Source of the DNA: Pithys albifrons albifrons
Taxonomy: Eukaryota; Chordata; Aves; Passeriformes; Thamnophilidae
DNA: 64,000 nt
Reading direction: 5' to 3'
Assembly (NCBI RefSeq): GCF_047495875.1
Contig: NC_092485.1
Span: forward strand, 5,218,890 to 5,282,889
Numbering within the stretch: the stretch's first letter is position 1; every line of letters starts with the position of its first letter. Made by a program: the position numbers and the translations under genes. Below the pieces are notes generated by a model. The model saw only the letters and a program-made list of their open reading frames with translations, had not been told where the DNA came from and did no database searches. Shown piece by piece: positions 12,354 to 22,902 of the stretch.

Positions 12354-12819
12354 TGGGAGAGCAGAATGGGCTTTGGGAGAGCAGGGTGGGCTTTGGGAGA
12401 CCAGGATTGGTGTTGGGAGAGCAGGTTGGGCGTTGGGAGAGCAGGATTGGTGTTGGGAGAGCAGGATGGGCATTGGGAGAGCAGGTTGGGCGTTGGGAGA
12501 GCAGGATTGGTGTTGGGAGAGCAGGATGGGCATTGGGAGAGCAGGATGGGCATTGGGAGAGCAGGATGGGCTTTGGGAGAGCAGGATGGGCATTGGGAGA
12601 GCAGGATTGGTGTTGGGAGACCAGGATGGGCTTTGGGAGAGCAGGATGGGCATTGGGAGAGCAGGATGGGCATTGGGAGACCAGGATGGGCTTTGGGAGA
12701 GCAGGATGGGAGTTGGGAGAGCAGGATTGGTGTTGGGAGAGCAGGATTGGTGTTGGGAGAGCAGGATGGGCTTTGGGAGAGCAGGATGGGCTTTGGGAGA
12801 GCAGGATGGGAGTTGGGAA
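12354..12819. repeat. 20-bp minisatellite, about 23 copies
   Basis: Unit ttgggagagcaggatgggca, with a stable 20-bp period (three units per 60 bp). Variants are gggctt, gggcat, gggcgt, gggagt and ttggtg at one corner, and gagcag versus gaccag. The variants are interspersed, and the line 12421-12480 is nearly repeated at 12481-12540, suggesting duplication of multi-unit blocks. Open frames through the array are a by-product. Confidence 0.95.
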
Positions 12820-13795
12820 CTCGCACCAAGGAGTTTTTGCAAAGCAACATCCCAAAGCAGTTGTTTTCCTGGGAATCACCTCTGATAATCCTCCATCCCT
12901 GAGTCAAACTCCACTGCAGAGTCTGCAGACCCTGGTTCACAGCTCCAGACCTGGGCCAGGGAATCACCAGGGGGGATTCGGGCTGAGGGGACCTAATTTA
13001 GGGGCTGGGTGTGCCCCAGCCCAGAGAGTTTCACACCAGCCTGGCACAGCCCAGGGCAGAGCCCGCTGTGGGCAATGACAGGCTGGCAGCACCCAGGGCA
13101 TTGCACAGCTCCAGGCACTCCAGGAACTCCCATGTCTGACACTGCTGTTCCATGAAATATTAAGCAGCTCGATGTGAACAAAGCTTTGCTCTGATACTGC
13201 TCTTCCCAGACAGGTTTTGTGATCATAGATCCAAGAGCCCAGGCAGCTCTGCCCAGCATTTTCCCTCCCTTTCTCCTGCAATCATCACCTTTCCAGCCAG
13301 GCAGGTTTGCATCACACCCAGTTCTCACCATCTCCTGATTTTCATACAGGGATGGAAAGAAGATGAAAATAAAATTATTACCATGGAAAAGCTGATTTAT
13401 ACCATTTCCTCTGGGTCACAAGGAGGGGTTAAGAGGAACTGAAGGAGGCAGGAAAAGGAAAAAACAAAGCTCTTTACCTTTTCCCTGCACTTCTCCACCT
13501 CTGTCTCAGCACTCTGCAAACACTTCTAGTGACTCAAGGGGAACTAAATGTCTCCATTTACCTGTTTACTGCCAGGGGATCAGTTTGCTCAGCTGGAAAA
13601 GACCAGGCCAGTTCACCTGTGCTTGTGTCACCTTCATTCCTAAATCATTCCTTGATTTCTGAAACGGTCCAGCTGCTCCTTGTGCAAGAAATCGGGAACG
13701 TTCACCCTCCCAAACCCTAAAGATTTCCAGCAGATGGCAAATTTAAAGGGTTTGAGTTCCTGAAACACTTTTCTGCATCATGTGCCTTATGAATT
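12820..13795. other. Unique sequence between tandem arrays
   Basis: No gene, CR1 or other repeat recognised. A short AT-rich patch lies at 13340-13400. Confidence 0.5.
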
Positions 13796-14302
13796 ATCAT
13801 CATCGTAGTCATCGTCATCGTTGTTGTCATTGTCTTTGTCATCATCATCATCATCTTCATTGTAGACATTGTTGTCATCGTCATCATCATCTTTTTTGTC
13901 TTTGTTGTCGACATCATCATCTCCATCATCGATGTTGTCATCATCTTTGTTGTCATCATCATCTTCATCATCAATGTCATCAGTGTCTTCATGATTGGCA
14001 TCATCTTCATCATCATCTTCATCATCATTGTCATTGTCGTAGCCATCGTTGTCATTGTCATTGACGTCATTGTTGTCCTTGATGTCATCCCCGCCAATGT
14101 TGTCATCGTCCTTGTTGGCGTCATCATTTTCTTTGTTGTTCTTGTCATCATCATTGTTGTTGTCATTGTTGTTGTCTTTGTGTCGTCATCATCGTAGCCA
14201 TCGTCATCGTCATCGTTGACATCATCATCGTCACCACTGTTGTCATCATCATCATCATCCTCGTTGTTGTTGTTTTCATCATTCTTGTCATCATTCTTGT
14301 TG
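13796..14302. repeat. Degenerate trinucleotide block (TCA/TCG/TTG type)
   Basis: About 500 bp of imperfect trinucleotide repeat written on the plus strand as mixtures of tca, tcg, ttg and tct. The minus strand therefore reads GAT/GAC/AAC/AAG and, if translated, would give Asp/Asn/Thr/Met-rich runs. It is an ATC-class microsatellite that has drifted. It directly abuts the 29-31 bp array and faces an opposite-orientation block at 15155-15225. Confidence 0.9.
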
Positions 14303-14309
14303 GAAATAG

Positions 14310-15150
14310 GCCCCCATGGCAACTGCCCTAGCAACATGCCCCCCCACAGCAATGGCCCCAGCAACGAAATCCACACAGCAATGGAATCCACACAGCCATG
14401 GCTCTGGCTACAGGCACTCCATAGCAACGGCCCTGGCAACATGTCCCCCCCACAGCAACGGCCCTGGCAACATGTCCCCCCATAGCAACGGCCCTGGCAA
14501 CATGTCCCCCATAGCAACGGCCCTGGCAATATGTCCCCCCATAGCAACAGCCCTGGCAACATGTCCCCCATAGCAACGGCCCTGGCAACATGTCCCCCCA
14601 TAGCAACGGCCCCAGCAACTGCCTCAACCACAGCAACAGCCCCAGCAACAAAATCCACACAGCCATGGCTCTGGCTACAGGCGCTCCATAGCAACGGCCC
14701 CAGCAACATGTCCCCCATAGCAATGGCCCTGGCAACATGTCCCCTCCATAGCAATGGCCCTGGCAACATGTCCCCTCATAGCAACAGCCCCAGCAACATG
14801 TCCCCCATAGCAACGGCCCTGGCAACATGTGCCCCCCATAGCAACAGCCCCAGCAACTGCCCCAACCACAGCAATGGCCCCAGCAACGAAATCCACACAG
14901 CCATGGCTCTGGCTACAGGCGCTCCATAGCAACGGCCCTGGCAAGATGTCCCCTCCATAGCAACAGCCCTGGCAAGATGTCCCCTCCATAGCAACAGGCC
15001 TGGCAACATGTCCCCTCCATAGCAACAGGCCTGGCAACATGTCCCCTCCATAGCAATGGCTTCGGCAACATGTCCCCCCATAGCAACAGCCCTGGCAACA
15101 TGTCCCCCCATAGCAACCACCTCGGCAACAGTTCCCACCCATAGCAACTG
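14310..15150. repeat. 29-31 bp minisatellite with higher-order structure
   Basis: Unit of the form catagcaacggccctggca followed by acatgtcccc, about 28 copies, with AGCAAC and GGCAAC words about 14 bp apart in each. A longer module containing aaatccacacagccatgg and ctctggctacaggc interrupts the array three times. Its ggctacagg word falls at 14406, 14673 and 14911, spacings of 267 and 238 bp, which differ by 29 bp, one basic unit. This marks a higher-order repeat. AGCAAC and GGCAAC match RFX/X-box half-sites, which is a sequence resemblance only. Confidence 0.93.
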
Positions 15151-15154
15151 CCCT

Positions 15155-15225
15155 AGAGATGATGACAATGAAGACAACAATGACAACGAAGACAATGACA
15201 ATGATGACAAAGATGATGTAGATAC
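15155..15225. repeat. Trinucleotide block (GAT/GAC/AAC type), inverse of 13796-14302
   Basis: About 70 bp of gat, gac, aat, aac and gaa triplets on the plus strand, the complement class of the block left of the minisatellite. The two blocks could pair across the 850-bp array. Confidence 0.85.
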
Positions 15226-15849
15226 AACCACCACTTCTCTATTGCTGAATGTGAAGAATAATGTCCATTGCTTTAGTTTTCTCTAATTTGATGGAGGAAT
15301 TGTTGGTACAGAGCACAAATACACAGGTATTTCTTAGTTCCTGCAGAAATCAGGCTTTTCCTGGGAAAACATGCTTGTTGGGGACCTGTCTCCAGCCTGG
15401 GTGAATCCCAGAACCTGCTTCACAGGCTGCACCACTAGATTGCAGCACAACACCAATTTCTGCTGCCAGCACAATGCAGGGCTGGGGAAAGCAGCAAAAA
15501 GAGCACTGGGACATCTTGGAACTACTTGAGCAAAAATCAAGGCAAGAAATTGTGCAGAAAGACTCAGAAAAGAACATCCCTGCCCTCAGGATGTGTCCAC
15601 CCCACAGGAATGTCCTGCCCACTTGGGCTGAGAAGAGGTGCCACAGGAGGAGCAGTTGGCACCCAGTTTGCCCAGGGCTTTTCGTTGCCATGGGATAAGT
15701 GTCAGGAGCCCCCAGTTGAACTGGACCACTGCTTGGCACAAACATTTGCCAAAACTGGCTGTGAATCCTGAAGGGAAAAGGTGGCTGAGAGGAAATCAGT
15801 GAGCTGACAAAGACAACCTGCTCCTGGAGCTGGAGGTGCTGGGCAGTGT
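15226..15849. other. Unique sequence
   Basis: No repeat or gene recognised. An AATAAA-free, AT-balanced spacer between two minisatellites. Confidence 0.5.
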
Positions 15850-16415
15850 TGGTGGCTGTCACCAAACCCAGTGTGGCTGCCACCAAACCCAGTATGGCTG
15901 CCACCAAACCCAGTGTGGCTGCCACCAAACCCAGTGTGGCTGTCACCAAACCCAGAGTGGCTGCCACCAAACCCAGTGTGGCTGCCACCAAACCCAGTGT
16001 GGCTGCCACCAAACCCAGTGTGGCTCTCACCAAACTCAGTGTGGCTGTCACCCAACCCAATATGGCTGTCACCAAACCCAGTGTGGCTGTTACCAAACCC
16101 AGTATGGCTGTCACCAAACCCAGTGTGGCTGTTACCAAACCCAGTATGGCTGTCACCAAACCCAGTATGGCTGTCACCAAACCCAGTGTGGCTGTCACCA
16201 AACCCAGTGTGGCTCTCACCAAACTCAGTGTGGCTCTCACCAAACCCGGTGTGGCTCTCACCAAACCCAGCGTGGCTGTCACCAAACCCAGTGTGGCTGT
16301 CACCAAACCCAGTGTGGCTGCCACCAAACCCAGTGTGGCTCTCACCAAACCCAGTGTGGCTGTCACCAAACCCAGTGTGGCTGTCACCAAACCCAGTGTG
16401 GCTGTCACCAAACCC
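15850..16415. repeat. 21-bp minisatellite, about 27 copies
   Basis: Unit accaaacccagtgtggctgc or ...ctgtc (21 bp). Variants include gtgtgg versus gtatgg, ctgtc versus ctgcc versus ctctc versus ctgtt, and cccag versus ctcag. As 21 is a multiple of three, several frames stay open through the whole array on both strands and would encode 7-residue periodic peptides such as GCHQTQC. There is no sign of a start-site context or flanking coding sequence. Confidence 0.95.
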
Positions 16416-17213
16416 CTCTTCTGTGGGGTGAGGCAAAAGGGCTGTCACACACTGAGCCCTCTTGAACTCCAACCCACCAAATCCTTGGGCTGGGATTAAT
16501 GGTTTAGAACCGAATTTAAGCCTCTTAACTTGGATCTGTTGCTCTCAGACTCCAAAGGTTATGATCCCTCCTCTGTTTCTGGGTGTCTGTGACCTCCCTT
16601 CCAGCAGCCCCCACCCCTGGGTGGTCCCTCCAGGCCCTCCTTTGTGGTCCTTCCCCTGGGGGTGACCCAGGCAGGTACTTGGGGGCACTGAGAACAACAT
16701 GGGCCTCCTGCAGCTGCCAGAGCAGGTAGAGAGAACGAGCACATCAACCAGCCAACCCAGTATCCACCAGTGCCCCCCTCCCTGCTGCCCAGTTTGGCCA
16801 TAGATCTGCCAGGACCTGCTGAGTTTCCACTGGAGCCCCAGAAGAACCTGTGACTCTCACTGCTCTCAGTAGCCCAGCAGATTTCTCCCAGCAAACTGTT
16901 TTACAGGGTTGTTTGGAAGGAAGACATTTAAATGTGCAGAGCAGTCATTAATCATGAATAATTAATAATTAATAATTATTATTTAAAATACCAGGGCAGG
17001 AAAAAATCCCGGTGTGGATATTTTTGATTTGTAAATGCCAGGCTTCTAATTAAAGGAGAGGGAACGTAATCATCAGTCAACTGGTTTTCCCAACGAGCAT
17101 TCTGGGGGTTTGCTGATGGAAAAGGGCAGCAGTTCCATGTCTGGAGGCTGAAAGTTCTGCCAAGACTGAAACATCCCTCCTGGGGCTGGAGCTGGATGGA
17201 TTTCTCAGAGTTT
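16416..17213. other. Unique sequence with a TAATAAT-type patch
   Basis: No gene recognised. An AT-rich stretch at 16948-16992 is made of overlapping attaata words. The rest is GC-balanced. Confidence 0.5.
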
Positions 17214-17425
17214 GGGCCATCACAGACTCATTAAAGTTGGAAAATCCCTCGAGCTCACCCTGTGCCCCATCCCCACCCTCTCCCCCAGCCCAGAGCTCTG
17301 AGTGCCACTTCCAGTGGTTCCTTGGGCTCCTCCAGGGGTGGGGACTCCAAACCTCCCTGGGCAGCCCCTTCCAGTGCCTGACCATCCTACCCAGGAAGAA
17401 ATTCTTCCTGAATATCCCTTGGGTA
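17214..17425 (-). mobile_element. CR1 LINE fragment, 3' end (Leu-type subfamily differing from neighbours)
   Basis: Reversed CR1 of the subfamily with agagctctgagtgccacttc, aggggtggggactccaaacc, tccctgggcagccccttcca and gaagaaattcttcctgaata. The canonical acagaatcac start is degraded to cacagactcattaaagttgg. The subfamily is that of the copies at 26.7 and 38.5 kb. The label 'Leu-type' has no formal meaning and no named subfamily can be assigned by eye. Confidence 0.9.
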
Positions 17426-18324
17426 ACTCCTGCCTTGCCCCCAGTGCCTTCCATGGAGGTTCAGTGCCAAGAGGGAAATGTCCAGCTGGTTTCTCTGTGC
17501 TTGGCACACATTGATCCCAAATGGATCTGCCTCCCAGGGATCACCTGCCCGTGCTTGGCTTGCTCCCCACCTTCCCTGACTGAACAAGGTCATACCAAAG
17601 CCCAGCTATAGGTTATTGGTTAATTAATCAATGGACTTGATCCTTTTAGGCACTCACAGACTTGCCTAAGCAGAGTAATTAGCATTAAGTGCGAGTCTGG
17701 TACCTACATTTCCACTTAAATTATCCATGATTAGGAAGCAGCTGCAGGCTGGGTCTTTTCAGCCTGAAATTGGGGGTAAAAGGAAGGTCACAGCTCCATA
17801 ATCCTTGTTTTGCAGGTGAACAGCAGCATCCTGTACAGAAAGGTATTAAAGGTCTTTTGTACAAAGAATTCCCCCCTGAAATCCTCGAAATCATATAAGG
17901 AGACTGCATTAGCTACACATCATAAATATTGATGCTGTTGCTAAGGGGAAGGAGGGCCAGGTTCAATGTTAATGGACTGGTGTTGGTATGCAGAGAACAC
18001 TCAGGGGAGCAGAAGGGACAGGATCCTGGTCAGGCAGAGAGCTGAGCGAGGCTCCTGAGGCTCCAGGCAGGACTCGTGCCCTGGGAATGTGCCTGGTTGG
18101 AGACCTGCACTGGGCTCTCCTCGTCCTCCTGCTCTAAGTGTTGGGTTAATCCTGTGCCCTTGAGGGAGCAGCAGCTGCTTTGCAGAGATCTCAGGCAGAG
18201 CAAACCCCACAGGGCCAGGCGTGTGCCCAGCTGGAGTTTGTGTGGGCAGCACCTGCACCTGGGCCTGGAGGGGTCCAAGGGGGGGCTGCCAGGCTTGGGT
18301 GCTGCACCAGGCACTTAAAGTTCT
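17426..18324. other. Unique sequence, AT-rich in its first half
   Basis: No gene recognised. At 17619-17631 the word gttaattaatcaa resembles an HNF1-type homeodomain site. 17600-17950 is generally AT-rich and could be conserved non-coding sequence. Confidence 0.4.
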
Positions 18325-18388
18325 CCCTTCATCCAGGCTGGACATCAGGAGGAATTTCTCCATGGAAAGGGTGGTCAGGAGGACTAGT
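18325..18388 (+). mobile_element. Short CR1 fragment
   Basis: The words ccaggctggacatcaggagg, aatttctccatggaaagg and gtggtcagga match the inner part of forward CR1 as also seen at 38.49-38.53 kb. Both ends are missing. Confidence 0.65.
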
Positions 18389-19092
18389 TAAAAAAGAAAC
18401 TTTTGAAGGAGAGAGGCTCTACACAAAATAATATCATGACCAACCCCTGGAGCTGTTCCACAGCCCTGAGGGTGACCTGGGTTCTCCAAGCTGGTTGTGG
18501 GTGAGCTGCCCACTCTGCCCTTGTCCCCCTGCAGGGACACACTCACCCCCCACTGAATTACTGCCCTCTGCAGCACTGGAGAACCTGGAGAGCCCTTAAG
18601 CAGAAGAGGAACCCGAGAAGACTCCACTGACAACCAGTGTCTGGAGTTCCCTCCCTCCTTTCTCCCTCTGTTTTTTCCACTCCCTGCCTTTACAGCCCCT
18701 GATGGTTTCCAGATTTCAAGTGCACAAGGTGTTACACCATCCAGGCTTCCATGGCTGCTTATTATTCACAGCAGAACCAGCCCCAGACAGCAAATTGCTT
18801 TGTTGATCCTGTGAAGGGAATCGATCCTTGCAAAGCTTAGTGTGTCTGACATGCTCATCGCTGGGGAAGGATGTTCCCACTGGGGCTGGGGGTGGTGGCC
18901 TGGGCTTCCCGAGCTCCAGGGAGGAGCAGGAGTCAAGGCTGGGATTAACTCAGGGGTCTATGATGCCTGAAGACACAGCTCAGGCTGTCTGGTTGCCTGC
19001 CCAGGGATGGACTCTGGTGTCCTGTGTGGGGACACCCCAACACACCTGGGTGGGAGCAGGAACTGAAATCAGGGGGGTCAAACTGAGTATGG
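18389..19092. other. Unique sequence
   Basis: No gene or repeat recognised. A pyrimidine-rich tract followed by ccctgcag at about 18520-18535 resembles a 3' splice site, but the sequence after it shows no credible exon. Confidence 0.4.
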
Positions 19093-19559
19093 GGGTGATC
19101 CTGAGGGTATGGAATCCTGAGGTGATCCTGAGGAACCGGGAAGGGTATGGAATCCTGAGGTTATCCTGAGGAACAGGGAAGGGTGTGGAATCCTGGGGTG
19201 ATCCTGAGGAACAGGGAAGGGTGTGGAATCCTGGGGTGATCCTGAGGAACAGGGTGAGGTATGGAATCCTGGGGTGATCCTGAGGAACAGGGAAGGGTAT
19301 GGAATCCTGGGGTGATCCTGAGGAACAGGGAAGGGTGTGGAATCCTGAGGTTATCCTGAGGAACAGGGAAGGGTATGGAATCCTGAGGTGATCCTGAGGA
19401 ACAGGGAAGGGTGTGGAATCCTGGGGTGATCCTGAGGAACAGGGAAGGGTATGGAATCCTGGGGTGATCCTGAGGAACAGGGTGAGGTATGGAATCCTGG
19501 GGTGATCCTGAGGAACAGGGAAGGGTATGGAATCCTTGGAGTGATCCTGAGGAACAGGA
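19093..19559. repeat. 38-bp minisatellite, about 12 copies
   Basis: Unit gtgatcctgaggaacaggga plus agggtatggaatcctggg. Variants are gtgtgg versus gtatgg, ctgggg versus ctgagg, gtgatc versus ttatcc and ggaagg versus gtgagg. Variant order suggests block duplication, since the gtgaggtatgg variant recurs at about 19255 and 19482. Confidence 0.95.
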
Positions 19560-20065
19560 TGGGAACACAACTATTAACTCAGCAAAATATGAGCAAATAT
19601 CATGGAAAACATCCCAGGAAAGAGCCACAGGTGGGTTCCAGTGCCCGTGTCCAAACCCCCATCAAAGAGGAGGTGCTGCACAGCCAGGGCTGGTATTTAA
19701 CCAGAGCCAGGTGGAGTCAGTAAATCCAGTCCTTTCCCAGTCTGTTTGTGTCCCAAAGGCAGCTGAAAGGGTTGATTTCTCCCTCTGCTGAAGCAGAGCA
19801 GGAGCTTTGCCACTCCAGCATCTTCCCCCGACAGTTCATTGATTATCAGCCTGGAAGGGACAACAGTCATAAATTCATTTGATCTTGTTTATAGTATTCG
19901 TCTGTCAGACTTCCCTGCATCGATTCCCATTTAAATCAGAGTATTTCTCACAGGGGAAAAAAAGAACTATGCACTAAAACTCTGCTCAGAGATCCTTGGC
20001 CTGTGCTCCTGCCCCTGTGTGTGGGGCAGGGGCTTCGGTCCCAGCATGGCACAGCTGCCTTCCTG
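19560..20065. other. Unique sequence
   Basis: No gene recognised. 19850-19930 contains cagcctggaagggacaac, faintly like a very old interspersed repeat but too diverged to call. Confidence 0.4.
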
Positions 20066-20609
20066 GGATGGGCTGGCACAGACAGGGATGGGATGGCACA
20101 GGCAGGGATGGGATGGCACAGGCAGGGATGGGCTGGCACAGACAGGGATGGGATGGCACAGGCAGGGATGGGATGGCACAGACAGGGATGGGCTGGCACA
20201 AACAGAGATGGGGTGGCACAGGCAGGGATGGGGTGGCACAGGCAGGGATGGGATGGCACAGACAGGGATGGGCTGGCACAAACAGAGATGGGATGGCACA
20301 GGCAGGGATGGGGTGGCACAGGCAGGGATGGGCTGGCACAGACAGGGATGGGATGGCACAGACAGGGATGGGCTGGCACAGGCAGGGATGGGATGGCACA
20401 GGCAGGGATGGGGTGGCACAGGCAGGGATGGGATGGCACAGGCAGGGATGGGATGGCACAGACAGGGATGGGCTGGCACAGGCAGGGATGGGATGGCACA
20501 GACAGGGATGGGGTGGCACAGACAGGGATGGGATGGCACAGGCAGGGATGGGATGGCACAGGCAGGGATGGGGTGGCACAGACAGGGATGGGATGGCACA
20601 GGCAGGGAT
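20066..20609. repeat. 20-bp minisatellite, about 27 copies
   Basis: Unit gggatgggatggcacaggca, exactly 20 bp throughout. Variation is limited to ggatgg/ggctgg/gggtgg, ggcagg/gacagg and an aacagag variant seen at 20199 and 20281. The very uniform length suggests recent amplification. Long open frames on both strands are by-products. Confidence 0.97.
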
Positions 20610-20811
20610 TCAGTGGAACCAAAACTAAACCAGGGGATGGGCAAACAGCCCTGCAGTCCCAGGGGGTTGGGATTTGGGGCTGCTGGGTTGGTTCAGTAGC
20701 CTGGGGGTTCCTGTTGCTCCAACACAGATAAGTTGCTGCCTTCACTCCCACACTCCCCACTTGGAATAAAGTGGGAATAATTGGGATTTTCCCAGTTTTA
20801 GCATGTTTTGC
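20610..20811. other. Unique spacer
   Basis: Short unique sequence between the 20-bp array and a CR1 fragment. Nothing recognised. Confidence 0.5.
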
Positions 20812-20985
20812 AGGATACAACAGGTTGCCCAGAGAAGCCGTGGGTGCCCCATCCCTGGGAGTGTCCAAGGCCAGGTTGGACAGGGCTTGGAGCAACCTGG
20901 GCTGGTGGGAGGTGTCTCTGCCCATGGCAGGAGGTGGGATGGGATGGGATTTCAGATCCTTTCCAACCCAAACCATTGCATGACC
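20812..20985 (+). mobile_element. CR1 LINE fragment, 3' end
   Basis: Forward CR1: ggttgcccagagaagccgtg, gtccaaggccaggttggaca, gcaacctgggctggtggga, tctctgcccatggcagg, cctttccaacccaaaccatt. About 170 bp, well preserved. Confidence 0.95.
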
Positions 20986-21917
20986 CCACTGGGGCAGGGC
21001 TGTCTCCTCGTGTAGGGGCAGTACTGCAGAGCTCAGCTCTTCAGTGAGGTCTCTGCTCTCCCCATGTCTCAAGGAAAGGTCCAGGAGCCCCTCTGGAGGC
21101 AGCCCTGGGATGTGACCCCTCCAGCAGTGCCTTCCCCTCCCGAGGGAGCTCAGCCAATTAACAGTGTGCCCATCCTGCTGCTGTAATTGCACCTTATAAT
21201 GCTCTAAACAGCAACAACAAAAAAAAGTAAAACAAATCGTAGCTGGGACTGGAGACTTGAAAATCCATTAAGGGATTTATTTTTTATTCTTTTATTTTAC
21301 CCAATACCTTGGGGGGTTGAAAGCTCATCTGCATGTTACTGCTCCAAATGGAAAACCAGAATAAATGCATATTTGAAGCAATAAAAGCCCTTTCGTACTA
21401 AATCTGAGTACAAATTAACAATTACTAGTGCTGTCTAATGCCTTTCTGCCTCAACACATTCATTTAACGGCCCTTCTTTTATCTTCAATGCTCCAGTTCA
21501 TTTTTTTTCCTCCAAGATTCTTATTGTGAGTTTGGGGAGGGGAGGGTTGTTTTGTTTTGGGGTGGGTTTTTTTTTTTTCCCTTTCTTTCTAATTTAGCAG
21601 CAGGAGGAAATGATTTTATTTGCTCTTCAGGCAAGGAAAAAAGGAAAGAGAAGGGAAGGAAGGGAGGGAGACACCGCTCTGGCTGCTGGCACAGAGGGCT
21701 CTCCACGAGCTGGGTGGGTGATGCTGCACCCTCACATGTCCCCTCTGCTGCAGGTGCTGGCACAGCACCCTCTGAGCACGATTTTGGGAGGCAGAGGATG
21801 TGGGTGGGCACCACATCCTCCTCACCCTGCAGGGGAGCTGCTGCCAGGGCTGGGGGGCACTGCCCACCTTGGGCATCCTCCCAAGAGAAGAGGAACTTCC
21901 CTTCTCTTGTGAAAGGT
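20986..21917. other. Unique sequence, AT-rich core 21180-21600
   Basis: No gene recognised. 21190-21600 is rich in A/T with words such as cattaagggatttatttttt and several TTAAT-like motifs, plus poly-T runs at 21499-21507 and 21568-21579. A conserved non-coding element is possible. Confidence 0.4.
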
Positions 21918-22229
21918 GTCACAGAATCACAGAATGGATTGGGTTGGAAAAGACCTCCGAGATCATCAAGTCCAACCCTTGATCCAACCCCACTGTGATC
22001 ACCAGCCCAGGGCACTCTGTGCACTCTGTGCCCTGGGCTGGTGATCACAGTAGGGTTGGATCAAGACGTGGTGGATTCTCCCTCAGTGCCAGGTCCAAAC
22101 TCAGGTTAAAAACGTCCAGGGATGGGGAATCCACCCCCTCTCTGGGCAGCCCATTCCAATGCCTGAGCACTCTCTCTGCAAAGAATTTTTTTCTGATCTC
22201 CTACTTCAATTTCCCCTGGCAGAGCTTGA
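21918..22229 (-). mobile_element. CR1 LINE fragment with internal inverted duplication
   Basis: Reversed CR1 starting acagaatcacagaatggatt and running through gatcatcaagtccaaccctt, cagcccattccaatgcctga and tttcccctggcagagcttga. Inside it, 21978-22014 is followed by its inverted copy at 22029-22065 (36 of 37 bases pair), joined by a 14-bp spacer. A 9-bp direct repeat (gcactctgt) lies at 22012-22020 and 22021-22029. Ordinary CR1 copies do not have this inverted copy. Confidence 0.95.
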
Positions 22230-22368
22230 CCATCCCTGGAGGGTTTTAAACTGAGCTTGGCTGTGGCACTGAGTGCCCTGATCTGGGAAAGGGACTGGAG
22301 TTGGACCAAGGGTTGGACTTGATGATCTCGGAGGGCTTTTCCAACCCAATCCATTCTGTGATTCTCTG
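22230..22368 (+). mobile_element. CR1 LINE fragment, head-to-head with the previous copy
   Basis: Forward CR1 tail: accatccctggagggtttta, ctgtggcactgagtgccctg, gttggacttgatgatctcgg, ttccaacccaatccattctg, tgattctc. Bases 22300-22365 are the inverse of 21923-21988 at 64 of 66 positions, so the two copies belong to the same subfamily and are abutted at their truncated 5' sides. Confidence 0.95.
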
Positions 22369-22476
22369 CAGGTTTTGGGTTGGGAGGTTGGTCTAGTGGA
22401 AGGTGCCCCTGTCCATGGAGGGGCGTTGGATTATGGGGTGTTTGAGGTCCCTTCCAACCCCAACCATTCTGTGACA
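22369..22476 (+). mobile_element. CR1 LINE fragment, third of a cluster
   Basis: Directly follows the previous CR1 end: gttgggaggttggtctagtg, aaggtgcccctgtccatgg, gaggtcccttccaacccc, aaccattctgtgac. About 105 bp of a different CR1 subfamily. Confidence 0.9.
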
Positions 22477-22532
22477 CACAAAGTGATGTGACTCGACCCT
22501 CCCCCTGTCCTGGGGCACAGCAAGAAACTTAT

Positions 22533-22902
22533 TCCATCCCACCCCATCCCATCCCACCCCACCCCATCCCATCCCACCCCATCCCACCCCATCCCACCCC
22601 ATCCCATCCCACCCCATCCCACCCCATCCCATCCCACCCCACCCCATCCCATCCCACCCCATCCCATCCCACCCCATCCCACCCCATCCCACCCCATCCC
22701 ATCCCACCCCACCCCATCCCATCCCACCCCATCCCATCCCACCCCATCCCACCCCATCCCATCCCATCCCACCCCACCCCATCCCATCCCACCCCACCCC
22801 ATCCCATCCCATCCCATCCCATCCCATCCCATCCCATCCCACCCCACCCCATCCCATCCCATCCCATCCCATCCCATCCCATCCCATCCCATCCCATCCC
22901 TG
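22533..22902. repeat. CCCAT/CCCAC pentamer array
   Basis: About 370 bp of uninterrupted 5-bp period with free alternation of cccat and cccac. The minus strand reads GGGAT/GGGGTG, making it strongly G-rich and a dense G-quadruplex candidate. 22800-22850 and 22858-22900 are nearly pure cccat, so the array ends in a homogenised block. Confidence 0.97.

Noticed and set aside
12274..12902. Long frames over the 20-bp array at 12.4 kb (for example periodic CSPNAHPALP-type peptides)
   Set aside because: Repeat-derived; every frame gives a short periodic peptide.
13717..14769. Minus-strand 350-codon frame with Asp/Asn-rich part, resembling an acidic repeat protein
   Set aside because: It joins the trinucleotide block and the minisatellite. 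The acidic run is the translation of a degenerate microsatellite.
19845..19930. Possible ancient interspersed repeat (cagcctggaagggacaac)
   Set aside because: Too diverged to place in a family by eye; listed only as unique sequence.
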